Positions 17,258 to 28,396 of a DNA stretch of 64,000 nt are shown here, piece after piece. A program made the translations under genes and the position numbers. Positions within the stretch are counted from its first letter, which is position 1; the number at the start of each line of letters is the position of its first letter. The notes under the pieces are model-generated. The model saw only the letters and a program-made list of their open reading frames with translations. It made no database searches and had not been told where the DNA came from. This DNA is from Rhodosorus marinus (lineage: Eukaryota > Rhodophyta > Stylonematophyceae > Stylonematales > Stylonemataceae): NCBI GenBank assembly GCA_029953675.1, contig JAMWBK010000010.1:1-64000 (forward strand), written 5' to 3'.

Positions 17258-19388
17258 AGCGGACGGGCCAGCACTGGACAGTGCCTTCGCCTCTTCCAGA
17301 GAGGCTGCTCCGGAAGAGGTGTGGGCTGCTCCGGAAGAGGTGTGGGCGACACTACGGGCTAGGTATGAGCCCTCATCACACAAGGCGGTTGAAAAGATAT
17401 GGAGCAGAGTGTACAGGCGGAAACTACACTCGGCTGAAGCCCCTCGGTCCCTGGTTAACTGGTTAGAAAACCAGTTTGCGGAGATACGAGAGATTTCGGG
17501 TGTGCCCACCCATAGAGGATGAGAAAAGACGCGTTCTCATCAAGATACTGGAGGAACGGCGTGAGTACTCAGAGTTCCTGTACCAAGCATGTAAGGATCC
17601 CGATTCGAATTGGATCAGCCTGTGCAAAGACTTCGAAGAATTACACAGGCTGCGAGGATCTAATGTGGATAGGCCTGACAGGTCTACAAAGCCAAAGCCC
17701 ATCGTTAAGAACGAGCCCGAAGAGCATCGTGTTTCGAGGATGACAGCGAAAAAGAAGAAGAAGAACCCCAAACGAATCGTGTGTTTCGGGTGTAAGAACT
17801 TCGGCCACATACGAGCCAACTGCCCTGAGCAGGACAAGGAGGAAAACAGGCCGGAAACGCGAAGATTTCACGCAGGAATGACTGCGGTCAGAGCTCCAGC
17901 GAGGTTCGTGCTGGAATCTGGAGTAACGGACCACATATGCACCTCGGAGATTGCATTCTCGGGCCCCACAAGGATGGTTGACGCTGACGTCACATTCGGG
18001 GACTTGACAACGAAGACCCTCGGCAAGATGGGTACGGTCGAGCTGAAGACGCGAAAAGGAGATACGTTGTCGCTGAAGGACACTATCTACCTTCCAGGCG
18101 GCTCATTGAATGTAGTCAGTCTTAGTAGATTAATGGAAAACGGTTTCTCCATTAGATCTTTAGATGGAAAAACAGTAGTCATAGAAAAGGACGATATCCA
18201 AGTTTTTAAAGCTACCGCCAAGTCTGGTCTTCTTTATACTGATTTGAAAATGAACCGGGACAGCAGCCCAAAAACAGCAGGTCTGTCGTTCCGCAGCAAC
18301 GGAAACACGGATGCCATGGGTTGGCATAGGAGGCTAGGACATCCAGGCGTTGGAGCAATGAAACAACTGCAGAAGGATGGAATTATCAGGGTGAGCGAAA
18401 AGATACCCAACAAGCTCGAGTGTCCCAGTTGTGAAAAGGCAAAAATGATCGCGATGAGTGGAAGGGAAATCACTGAGGAAGGCGGAGACACACGGCGAGT
18501 GTCTACACAGTGATATTGCCGACCCTTTTCCCACGGGAAAAGGGGGAATTAAGTACGTTGGGGTGTTCGTGGACGAAGCGACGGGGTTGCTGAGGCGTAC
18601 GTCCTGGAGCATAGAAGTTTAATCGACGAGGCGCTGCGAGAACACCTGATGAAAATGCGTACCCGATATGGGACTAGTACAAAGAGACTCAAGAGTGATA
18701 ATGCACTTGAGTACAAAAGCATCAAGCCACTGCTGCGCGACTTGGGCATCATCTGGGACCCAAGTGCACCGTACACTCCCTCGAGCAATGGGATCGCTGA
18801 GAGGATGGTGAGAACGGTCTCCGAAAGATTACGAGCCACTATGATCGGTAGCGGGCTACCAGACGATATATGGCCGGAGGCGTTGCCGGTGGTGGTTCAA
18901 AACATTAACCGGACGCCGCGGAAATTTCTAGGCGGAAAGAGTCCACAAGAATCAGTCACCAAGGAGAAACTCAAGATGGAACAGGTGTACCCATTCGGAA
19001 GCGAAACAACTTACAAGGTAACTGGCCCGGGAAAATTGGGGAAGCTGCAAGATAGATCTTCGACGGGAATACTCATGACGATACGAGATTCCCACGTGGC
19101 GAGGATCTATGACCCGTCGACTGATAAATTTGTGGAGGCACGAAGCTGGCGCGTGTCGGAGGACGTTTTCCCTGGCACAAAAATGAACGGGTCTAAGTCA
19201 ACGACGAACGAATGGTGTAATCGGAGGCTGAAACGGCGCAGCCCGACGGGAGGGAGATCTCAATCAATTTGATGCGCAGAGGAGATTCCATGTACGACGT
19301 ACCTGATCCGGAATCTTGGAACGTGGCCATCAACTGGCCCTATGCCAAGGAGTGGAAACGAGCAGCTGCAGAGGAGCTTGGCTCACTG
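17258..19388 (+). mobile_element. Copia-type LTR retrotransposon remnant (copia-2)
   Basis: A gag-pol fragment without visible LTRs. In order: gag helices (17,300-17,700, with a 21-bp in-frame duplication giving APEEVWA twice); zinc knuckle CFGCKNFGHIRANC (C-X2-C-X4-H-X4-C, 17,782-17,823); protease box LESGVTDH (17,910), where the catalytic Asp of DSG is Glu; integrase zinc region WHRRLGH...CPSC (18,322-18,435); a frameshift near 18,510; integrase core KSDNALEY and NGIAERM (18,690-18,810); and the first residues of the reverse transcriptase (WKRAAAEELGSL) cut off at 19,388 by a family B copy. Inactive. At about 19,205-19,250 a stretch resembles the family C terminus. Confidence 0.85.
17476..18513 (+). 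pseudogene. Copia gag/protease/integrase N-terminal frame
   Basis: The longest open part of copia-2, 345 codons. Knuckle near residues 103-116, protease-like region 145-230, GAG-pre-integrase/HHCC zinc region about 275-325. The Glu for Asp in the protease box and the frameshift after it make it non-functional. Integrase continues in the next frame at 18649-19272. Confidence 0.8.
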
Positions 19389-22300
19389 CGTTCCCCAGTG
19401 CTTCAGCATCGCCGCGTCCGTCTTGGCTGCCATCCACGAGCCCCAGTGCGGTGGAAGGCTTCGCAGCCAGTAATTCAGTCGGGACCGGCACAAAAACGGG
19501 AGAGCAGGCATGCCGATTGGAGCATTCTGTCCGGTAGGCGCTCAATGGCGTCGGTGAGCTGCTTATGGCGTGCTAAAACTCGTTCGCAAGAGTCTTGGAC
19601 GAAGTTGTCACTCCCCAAACCGACGCCATGGTGCTCGAGCCCCTCACGTTCACCAAAGACTCGGAGACTAGATGGCAGGGAGCCCCTCGAAACTTCACGC
19701 GGGCCGAGAAAACGGTATTTTTCGGGTTCCACGATTAGACCTACTCCACGTGCGATTGCTTTGATCTGGGTCAATCTCCGAACCAAGGTCACAGGGGTGC
19801 CCAGCAACGTCACGTCGTCATGGTAGGCGCAGATTCGAAGATCCGGCACCTCAGCGGCCAGTCGCAGGAGCACAAGCTGCAGGCACAGGCGTGAAGTACA
19901 GGACCACAACGATCACCCTGTTGAACGCCAGTACGTGCTGCAAAAACAGAACCCTTCGTTGTCAAGTAAGGGAGGTTCCTCCCTCCGTAAATACCGGATA
20001 GGAACGGCAGTGCCTCCGGGAATACCCTTCGAATCACTTCCAAAGCATCATGTGTCTGGGTTACGCTATTGAACGAGATACGGAAATCAACCACCAAAAT
20101 GCCCCAATCCGGCTACTGGTTCGCTCCAGCTCGATCGCATGGGTGATCAGTTTGCAGCCCTCGGAAAATCCCACCCCTACCTGCGAAGGCGCCATAAAAG
20201 CGGTGACTCGCTGGCGTAGGCGCTGGCAAAGGCACCTCCCTGCTAGCTTCCGTAGACTCTCTACCATGCCGATCGGCCGGAGACGCGGGTGTGCCGGCTC
20301 GTGGTCGGGTATCGTCAGCAAGCAAAGTGTGCCCGTCGCAGATGGTCCCAAGATGCAGACGCACCCCCTGCACCCTGGAACAGCGTATTCAGGATCTTCA
20401 CCGGTGCGCTCTGGCCAGGCTTGCTCAGGGCCTGCAGTAACTCCGTTCGTAGCCCGGAGGGTCCAGAGCAGCGTCCAAGACGGGAGGTCCGAAGCAAATC
20501 CTCCAGACCAGACTCACGGAGCGTCAGGTCGGTGCGTAACCTGGCCAATTTTGGACCGTGCAAAAATGCCTCGAATTCGGGGAGCAAATCCACGTCGGAC
20601 GAAGGGAACAAAGACGACATGGTCTGGGAGAGACTTTCATCGTAGGGGAGGACAGGCGCCTGTCCCTCCAAAACTCGCGCCGCTCGACTCAGGTCGAGCC
20701 CGGCGGACAGAGGGCTCCGATGACGCCAAATAGCTTTGCTGCAACACCTCAAATTCCCCCTTCAGGAACATGGCCAGTCGTTCTCGGACGCACCATCTAC
20801 GCTGCGATGTGTGAGTGGGTGCCAGAATCAGGCGCGGCATGACCCCCAGAAATTCCCACATGACGGTTTCACGAAGGTTACGCGCCAGGCTCTTGAAGAT
20901 GAAGTCCAGGATGGTCCCAGCCACTAAGAGCTCTCCGCGAGGTAGGACGACAGGCGGAATCCGGCCGCGGAGGGGAAGCGAGCCGCGTTCGGAAGAAATC
21001 CATCGCCGGAGCCAACTCCGCAGGCGCGTACTTCAGATGCTCCAGTCCCCGCCCTCATTCAGGACATAAGACTGCAGGTCCATGGGCTGCGAGCTCGCAG
21101 CCGTGCCCGGGGAGCTAATCGTGCTTCTCCCTCCCAGATCCGGGGGAGTCGGTCCTCACGCGTTTGCCTCCTAACCTCACCAAACTGGTCAACCGGACAC
21201 TCCGCGAGGCTCGCGGAGTGTCTCCCCCGGGCTTCAACAAAGAAATAGGGGCGTTCTCGACCGGCATGCCCTCAGGCTCCCCTTCCCCGCCACTCGCACA
21301 ATGGACAGCTGCGGGTATCACACTGGTCTCGCGCTCAAAGAGCCCTGCTGTTTCTCCGGGAGAGAGTAAAGTGCCCAAAAAACGGTCGAACCCGAAATGC
21401 AGTACGACCTGGGTTGAGAACGCAACCAGCGGGCGCTCTCAGGCCACTGCTCGGTAGGCTTCTCCAGCAGGGCCTGCAGGTACGTGGCCGCGGTTGCATA
21501 GACCACAAAGAGGACATCGCGACCCTCAGAATTTTCGAAGATGAAATCCTCGCGGCTACACCCCAAAGACTCCGGAAAAATATCCCGAACATCTCGCATG
21601 GACGGGACCTGGCCCAGTGTAGTCTGGGGCCGGACGTTGCGCACCCAGAGAAATTGAAAAGTAGTCGCCGCAGGTCCGCCCTGCTGCTCGCGAGAGGGCA
21701 AAAATCTTAGCATGGCCGCCGTCCGTGCGGCTGTGGTACCCTTCCGCAAAACCGAGACGCAAAACGCCCCCCCTTGGGACCACCGCACCCCCCCTGACCT
21801 GGAGCTGTCGCCCACCTGAGGGATGGCCCAGGACCGGAAAGTCCGCTCCCGCTGAGGGAACATTCGAAGGATTAGGCAACTCTGCACACCTCTCCGAAGA
21901 GGCGCCAGCCGCGGAACCACCTTTGTCACCTCCAGATCTCGGAGCTGCCCTCGCCTGTCCCGGGACAGGTTGTTGATTGACCTGGGGAAGTTGACTGTCT
22001 TCCGCCAACTTGGCCACTCCGCTGGAATTCAAATTCTCACCCGAATTTGAATTTTCCCTGGCCAGGAGACCCGATTCCAACCCCCCTAGCTTCCGGGTGA
22101 GTAGAGGAATGACACCTCGATCGCCCGCGACCGTAACCAGGCTTGTTACAAGAGAGAGCAGGGCACGTACTTGCGTACCAGAGGCGCCCTGTAACTCCAC
22201 CTGCGTGGAGAAAGGGCCCGCGCTAAGATACACTCTGTGTCCACCCCCAGTAGAGATCTCTGCCCGCGGGATCTCCGGACCCTCAGGAGAAGCCCCGGCA

Positions 22301-22400
22301 ACCTACCACGAAACCCGAAAAACGGGTGGAAAGGCAGCGAGAGGATGCGCTTGAAACGAGGAACACTCTCGGACCCGAACACGACTCCATTCTCAACCGA
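19389..22400 (-). mobile_element. Family B copy lacking the endonuclease end (B-h)
   Basis: From the late reverse transcriptase (left) back to the ORF1 N-terminal region and part of the 5' leader (right). AYHDD is readable near 19,820, GVQQGD near 19,915, CSGPSGLR near 20,450, the ORF2 ATG near 21,080, and the ORF1 block RNVRPQT near 21,640-21,620. Many frame breaks. The left edge is a sharp junction with the copia-2 reverse transcriptase. Confidence 0.8.
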
Positions 22401-22700
22401 AAACCGACGGACAGCAAAAGCCTGATAGATATAGAGTTTAGTCTCCTCTCAGAGGAAGCAAAAATCCAGCCGACAGTCAACTTTCGATGTAGATATGAAA
22501 AACATCCATCCTATGAAACCTCGAGCAGATAAGAAGTTCTCAGTCTTTCGTGGTGCTAAGCTCAATTAACTGATAGAACGGAGAGAATCCTCAATTGAAG
22601 TTTCTAAGACGGCTGCGTCACAGCCGCCATGTTGCAACCCCTTTTCCACCTCTGGCTGTGGATTGAGTGAAAAGGTCGGAGAATCAGCCAAACGCTTCGA
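22401..22700. other. Spacer between family B copies
   Basis: No element or gene similarity that I can support; short frames only. Confidence 0.4.
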
Positions 22701-22704
22701 CCCG

Positions 22705-24775
22705 ATCCTAACTGGCTTTAATAGCATAGCTTAAAGCGCTACGCAAAGCGTGAAAAGGAACTAAGGACTACGTAGGGAAGCGTCCAAACCCAGGCGCCTA
22801 TGGCGCGCCTCGGCAAGCATGCTGCTCGAATATCGCCACAGAGAGACACTTAAACGCCGCAAAAGTTTCAAGTATTCAACAGGATGCTCAGTGAAACATT
22901 TCCGCAACCACTCCAAAACCCGACTTCTCCACGTGACCAAAGCTTTCCACAATGAAAGGCTGGAACCGGTGGGAGCGACCCTCAGCGCGAGGCAGACTGG
23001 CCATACTCTCTGCATATCGTCGTTCCTTCACTCGGCGAAGGGCCGAAGCAGCTGCTCCCCGGCGGCCGGCGGCAGCCGTGAGATGGGCACTTGCCACAGG
23101 GCATGTAATCGCGAGGTCAACATATGCTGAGCGTCTGGCGGCAGCATCGGAGACGAGGAGATCTGCGATACAGCGGGGCGGTGCCCTATCCGAGACCGAT
23201 CTTGGTAGTTCCGATTCGACCTCAACCGTATGCCCTACCCGAGTCAAACATTCGCTGAGAATGTACTTGAAGCGAGTGTGACGCCTCGTACGAAGACCTC
23301 TCAACAGTCCGCGTGAACCTAAGAAAGCATCAATCCGACTCTCACATCCCTGACAGAAAGACAGCCGATTAGAGTGCCACGGAGCTTGTGGCAAATCCAG
23401 ATAGATCCGTGCGGCAGAGCGAAACTGGAAGGCATCGAGACGGTGACCCAGTGATGACGGCAGGGTCGTTAACCACAAATGTGAAAGATGGCCTCCCATG
23501 CAGCGGAGGCGAGCGGCGGTGGTAGGCGGTGTGAGGGGAGAGTTGAGCAAGACTGCAAGAGCGGCACTGTGTTGGCCCCAGGTGAGGCTATGTTGAATCA
23601 CATCAGTGCGCGAGCTCCACAATCGGTTCAGACCCGGGTAATCTGCAACCGTTGACCCGGGGCTAGCTTCCCCCTCGTCGGTGAGTACTCTGTCGATGGG
23701 AGAGTCCTCGAGTGCCTCAGTTGTTCCCCATAACAGCTCCTTCCAGGAGCGAAATCTGGATCGGCTCTCGTCCGGTACGGCGTTGCACTTAGTGAACGCC
23801 TGTTGCAGAGCATCGTAGATACTCAAAAGCGGTGGCGGAAGGGTCACGAGGTCTTCGCTAGTCAGTGCTCTAGCCAAAATGCAAGCACTTCGCATCCGAA
23901 AACTCACCAAGGTGCGAAGTGCGGTAGCCCAGGAGGCGACCGCAGAAGCCGAGCGCACGAGTCCACGGTCGGCCACTCCAAATCCGCCTAATCGTAAAAG
24001 TCGAACGAATGGTTTAATCGGAGGCTGAAAAAAAAAACCCCGAGGGGAAAAAAAGACTAAGCGCGGCGAAGTACTCGCGCCTCCAACATCAAAGCGGCAT
24101 TCATGCGAAAAAGTAGGGCAATCTGGTCATGAATTAGGTCCCTGTCAGGAGCCGCTTCCACATTCAGGGGTTCATCCAAGAGCGTTCCCCAGTGCGGTGG
24201 AAGGCTTCGCAGCCAGTAATTCAGTCGGGGGCCGGCACAAAAGCGGGAGAGCAGGCAAATCGATTGGAGCATGCTGTCCGGTAGACGCTCAATGGCGTCG
24301 GTGAGCCGCTTATGGCGTGCTAAAACTCGTTCGCAAGAGTCTTGGACAAAGTTGTCAGGGCCTAAAAGCGAGCCATGGTGCTCGAACCCCTCACGTTCAC
24401 CAAAGGCTCGGACACTAGGTGGCAGGGAGCCCCTCGAAACTACAAAAAACGGCATTTTTCGGGTTCCACGGTTAGACCTACTCCACCTGCGATTGCTTCG
24501 ATCTGGGTCAATCCCCGAGCCAAGTGCTCAGGGGTGCCAAGCAACGTCACTTCGTCATGGTAGGCACAGATGCGAAGCTCCGGCACCTCAGGGGCCAGTC
24601 GCTGGAGCACGAGCTGCAAGGCACAGGCGTGGAGTACAGGCTCACAAGGATCACCCTGTTGAACACCAATACGTGCTGCAAAAACAGAGTCCGGCATTGT
24701 CAAGTAAGGGAGGCTCCCCCCTCCGTAAATACCAGATAGGAACGGCCACGCCTCCGGAAATATCCTTCGCAGCCT
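22705..24775 (-). mobile_element. Family B2 copy with nested family C insertion (B-i)
   Basis: 3' tail and UTR at 22,705-22,760, then endonuclease, knuckle and late RT in one long frame (23976-22888, 362 codons). The CGYH of the knuckle is deleted (SRIDAFLGSRG), removing the metal ligands. At 24002-24108 a family C tail interrupts it, after which RT sequence resumes to 24,775 (AYHDE at about 24,550, where motif C has lost its second Asp). Confidence 0.8.
23996..24114 (-). mobile_element. Family C tail nested in family B, 6-bp target duplication (C-e)
   Basis: AAAAGT at 23996-24001 and 24109-24114 flank a 107-bp family C 3' end (terminal block, A-run, CCCCGAGGGG, last coding bases). Removing it rejoins the family B coding sequence (CCTAATCG...GTAGGGCAATCTG), which is the proof of nesting. 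Confidence 0.75.
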
Positions 24776-24867
24776 TCAGATCAGGTTTTTGCAACGCTGA
24801 TCGAAGGCATATGCCGAAGAAGCTGGGAATGTGCGGACTTGAATACCTGTACCTGGATTAGGTAATC

Positions 24868-25195
24868 TTAGGAACGACGTTATGTTGAGAGTATGGCCAG
24901 TCTGCCACGGGCTGTGATAGTCACTACCACCAGCCACCCCTTCCATTGTGGAAAGTTTTGGTCACGCGGAGAGGTCGCGTTTGGAGTGTTTGCGAAACTG
25001 TTTTACTAAGGATGCTGTTGAATATTTGGAATTTTTGCAGCATTTAAGTATTTTTCTGTGGCGATATTTGAGCAGCATGTTTGCCGAGACGAGTCAGCGA
25101 GGTTTGGATTTGCATGCTAATTGTCCTAGTAGTTACTTTCATCTCACATTTTCCGTGGCATTTTAGGCCATGGTAATAAAACCACGATGAAAAGA
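24868..25195 (+). mobile_element. Family B2 3' end, degenerate (B-j)
   Basis: GGAACGACGTTATGTTGAGAG, then AGGATGCTGTTGAATATTTG, the last codons and a short 3' UTR with GGTAATAAAACC. The only plus-strand B fragment between the two 19-25 kb minus copies and the secreted-protein island. Confidence 0.7.
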
Positions 25196-25324
25196 TACAT
25201 TCTCCTACAAACTTGACCTTGACGAAAGGATGCGACAAATAACTATGAGTTTAAATTACCAAGTTTCTTCAGGTAAAAGCTCTACACCAACAGAGGCCGT
25301 CTCGATCTCGCGCTGGTTTCTAGA

Positions 25325-25700
25325 GGGAAAAATGGACAGAAACAGTTACGCTGTCAGAAACTCGTTTGTGTGACAGGAGATTAGTTTGAATCGCTTTCCG
25401 TCATACATAGCTAGCGGTGCACCGTTCTCCATATATTGAAAGTTCTACGCAAGCTTGAGCTTCGATACATTGAGAACCGGAACTGGAGCACCTAATGGCC
25501 CTGCAACCACAGCCTACCCCGGGGATCCCATACCCTTCCTGATAGGCACGTGGGCACACGGCGGTTTGAGACTCAGGAACAGATCGGAGTGTTAGGCATA
25601 GGTTGAGCGGTCCGCCAGAGCGGAGGCAAGAGGGCGGCTGTGGACAAACCTGATTTGGCCGGCAGTTGGACGAGGGGCAAGTATTGCATTCACAGATACC
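25325..25700 (-). pseudogene. Decayed partial duplicate of the neighbouring secreted-protein gene
   Basis: Aligns along its length with 25,730-26,115, the 3' half and 3' UTR of the gene at 25785-26687. Shared: CCCTGCAACCACAGCCT, GGCACACGG.GGTTTGAGACTC, GAGCGGAGGCAAGAG.GCGGCTGTGGACAAACC, and the UTR piece AACTCGTTTGTG. Indels destroy the frame and the N-terminal half is missing. A tandem duplication followed by decay. Confidence 0.75.
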
Positions 25701-25784
25701 ATCAGGCCCTGCAATTGCGAGCTTCAGGGAAACATAGACAGAAAAAGTTAAAAACTCGTTTGTGCGACTGGAGGTTAAGACCTG

Positions 25785-26687
25785 TCACCCCTTTGGTGGG
25801 GATTGCTTGGTGATGATCTTTCCCTCATACCATGTTATCGGAACATTGTGTTTCTTGAAATACTGAAAGCTCTTGGCAGACATGTGAGTCGATGCACTGA
25901 AATCCGGAGCATTGAATGTCCCTGCAACCACAGCCTTCCCCGTGGCTTGCATAACCTTCCTGAAAGGCACGTTGGCACACGGAGGTTTGAGACTCTGAAA
26001 GAGATCGGCGTGTTGGGCGTAGGTATGCGGTCCGCAAGAGCGGAGGCAAGAGAGCGGCTGTGGACAAACCTGATTCGGCTCGCAGTTGGACGAACTGCAA
26101 GTGAGGCAGAGAGTTTCTATAGAGCAGACCTGCCGGAACGGTTTCTTAGGGTTCGGCACTCTGCATGAAGTACCAGTACTGGAAGGCGCTAGATACACCC
26201 GCACTTCCTCTGGACCTTCCTCTCCCAATACGCGGACCTGGGCGAATGCGTAAAAATCAAGCTGGGCTCCACAACAGCTAACGCCGGGCGTGATGACCAT
26301 GATATCCTCAGGCTTCATAATAATTGAGGCTTCGCTTATCCATGTGGATTCGTCGTCGAGCTTAGAAAGTTTCCTCCTCCTCGTATATCTCTGCTTGCCC
26401 ATGACAAATGACCCTCCAGATGCGAAGAGGCCCGCTCTGATCTTCAGCAGACCGATATGTGGGAAAACACTAAATTCCATTTTGAAAAAGTTTGCGACTT
26501 CACCCTCGCTCACAGTCATATTGAGCACCCCGAACCGCTTGTTCGAATCATCGATCAGATCAAACCTGCTACTACCAGCAGTAAATCGCAAGAACGCCGG
26601 CTCTTCAGAACACGTGAGGGGACTCGCCGTACCCAGCAATGCCAGCAATGCCAGGCTGAACAAAAACAATATGGCCACTCTCGCCAT
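25785..26687 (-). CDS. Cysteine-rich secreted protein, unknown family
   Basis: 300 codons, no stop. Starts with a strong signal peptide (ARVAILFLFSLALLALLGTA, residues 2-21) from the first ATG of the frame. Residues 24 to about 180 are a mixed, probably beta-rich domain with few Cys. Residues about 185-225 are Cys-dense (CSIETLCLTCSSSNCEPNQV and CPQPLSCLRSCG), and the C-terminal 75 residues form a third block (VVAGTFNAPDFSAS...). A basic run YTRRRKLSK (near 103-111) could be a processing site. I do not recognise the family. An intact frame beside a decayed duplicate suggests the gene is or was maintained while its copy was not. Likely exported to the cell surface or outside. Confidence 0.75.
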   Translation of the reverse strand: MARVAILFLFSLALLALLGTASPLTCSEEPAFLRFTAGSSRFDLIDDSNKRFGVLNMTVSEGEVANFFKMEFSVFPHIGLLKIRAGLFASGGSFVMGKQRYTRRRKLSKLDDESTWISEASIIMKPEDIMVITPGVSCCGAQLDFYAFAQVRVLGEEGPEEVRVYLAPSSTGTSCRVPNPKKPFRQVCSIETLCLTCSSSNCEPNQVCPQPLSCLRSCGPHTYAQHADLFQSLKPPCANVPFRKVMQATGKAVVAGTFNAPDFSASTHMSAKSFQYFKKHNVPITWYEGKIITKQSPPKG

Positions 26688-27600
26688 CTCGTCCGTAGCG
26701 CTCCAACGACGTCAGCTCACTGGTTCCCAACTCCCCGTTTGCTCCGCGTCCAGCTTTGAAAAGACCCCAAAGCATTGCCAAACCCGAGCAACTTGCCTTC
26801 TAGCCACACCAGCGCTCCCTGTTGCCCACAAATCCATACATGCAGTATTTATAGCTAACTCAGTCTCCTCTCAAACACGTAACAAACGGTTGGTGAAGAT
26901 ATCAGCGCAAAGCAGCCATAATCATCGTTTCGATAACAGCGAAACCTTCCCTTTCCTCCCCCCGGGTGGATTTCTGAAAAGGGGTAACGAAGATATGAAT
27001 CCCTTTCAACCTCCAGTAGATTTCACTTGTTTTCCTGAGACCGATTCACTTAGTCACCCGTTTCGCCGATGGAGGGAGGTTGTTTTTCGATCTCCGAATG
27101 AACACATGCATTCAATGGAGGGACCGAACAAGCTCATAAAGTCTTGTTGCCACGCATCTCCCGTGGAGGAAGGGTTGAACTATCGTCAGGCATTTCCCCG
27201 CAACTCTATTCAGCGACCCAACACGAGAAACGCGAGAAGGGGGGGAGAGGAGTAAACATACAACATTCAAGGGGGTGGACCAGATTTCTCTCAATCTAAT
27301 TTTCTAGAATAGGCTATAAAAAAACTAACACTGAACCGGAGTGGGGGGGCATATGGCAAGAAATCTACACTCCGCGGTTTGCGAGCTACTCCAATCTTGA
27401 TTTTTCAAAGTTTCCTTTAGTACTTGTTTTTCCTTTTGGTTGTCGAAGACCCTCGGAATTGGAGGTTTTTAGTGACTACACAAAGCGTCAACGACACATT
27501 CAGTCTTACTCAAGTTGGATAAGAAAGAGTCAGTTCAGCGAGCTTCTCAGCCTGGAAATCGAGAGTCTTGGTACACAAAATTTTGCATCGAACATTTCTG
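26688..27600. other. Upstream region of the Cys-rich gene; no further gene recognised
   Basis: A plus-strand frame at 26290-27255 crosses the gene antisense and continues here, but has no domain I recognise and is most likely chance. No element sequence found. Confidence 0.4.
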
Positions 27601-27740
27601 ATGGAAAGCTTTTCAGATAGAAAACTTTGCGGATGGAAAGTTGTTCGGATAGAAAGTTGTTCGGATAGAAAGTTTTTCGGATAGAAAGTTTTTCGGATAG
27701 AAAGTTTTTCGGATAGAAAGTTTCTCAGATAGAAGATTTC
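27601..27740 (+). repeat. 16-bp minisatellite
   Basis: Eight or nine units of CGGATAGAAAGTTTTT, the middle ones perfect, the outer ones with single changes (GTTGTT, CAGATAG). On the minus strand it reads as a SEKLSIR-like pseudo-repeat. Unit length equals that of the telomere repeat but the sequence is unrelated. Confidence 0.85.
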
Positions 27741-27823
27741 ATATGGGAAGTTCCAGGGAGAAGGATAAACAGCCAATGGACCAAAAATACAGCTGACCTC
27801 CGACGGCTGCCGAGTGTATACCC

Positions 27824-27909
27824 GAACGAATGGTTTAATCGGAGGCTGAAAAAAAAAACCCGAGGGGAAAAAAAGACTAAGCGCGGCGAAGTACTCGCGC
27901 CTCCAACAT
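27824..27909 (-). mobile_element. Family C tail (C-f) stacked on the next family C copy
   Basis: 86 bp of family C 3' end (GAACGAATGGTTTAATCGG to CTCCAACATC). It directly abuts a second family C 3' end at 27910 in the same orientation, so one copy inserted at, or recombined with, the end of another. Confidence 0.8.
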
Positions 27910-27990
27910 CGAATGAATGGTTTAATCGGAGGCTGAAAAAAAAAACCCCCCGAGGGGAAAAAAAGACTAAGCGCGGCGAAGTACTCGCGC

Positions 27991-28396
27991 CTCCAACATC
28001 AAAGCGGCATTCATGCGCCACAGCAGGAAACTTAAGCGGGTAAACAACGATTGAAGACGGTCAGGGCGTTCGCGGAACAACTCCCGAAGCCAGCGAGAAC
28101 CAACAGAGTCCATGAACCCAAAGCACTCAATGATCAGGGGTACCAAGCGATGTGCTAGTGCCGAAGCACGAACACCAGGGGAAGACAAAGCCCCTCCAAC
28201 ATCAAAGCGGCATTCATGCGCCACAGCAGGAAACTTAAGCGGGTAAACAACGATTGAAGACGGTCAGGGCGTTCGCGGAACAACTCCCGAAGCCAGCGAG
28301 AACCAACAGAGTCCATGAACCCAAAGCACTCAATGATCAGGGGTACCAAACGATGTGCTAGTGCCGAAGCACGAACACCAGGGGAAGACAAAGCCC
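27991..28396 (-). repeat. 203-bp tandem duplication in family C
   Basis: 27991-28193 and 28194-28396 differ at essentially one site (ACCAAGCGATG versus ACCAAACGATG). The unit is the last part of ORF2. As a result the ORF2 C-terminus reads LMLEGLCLPLVFVLRH instead of the normal LMLEARVLRRA. Confidence 0.85.

Noticed and set aside
26290-27255. 321-codon plus-strand frame
   Set aside because: Runs antisense through the Cys-rich secreted-protein gene, with no signal peptide or domain; the minus-strand gene explains the region better.
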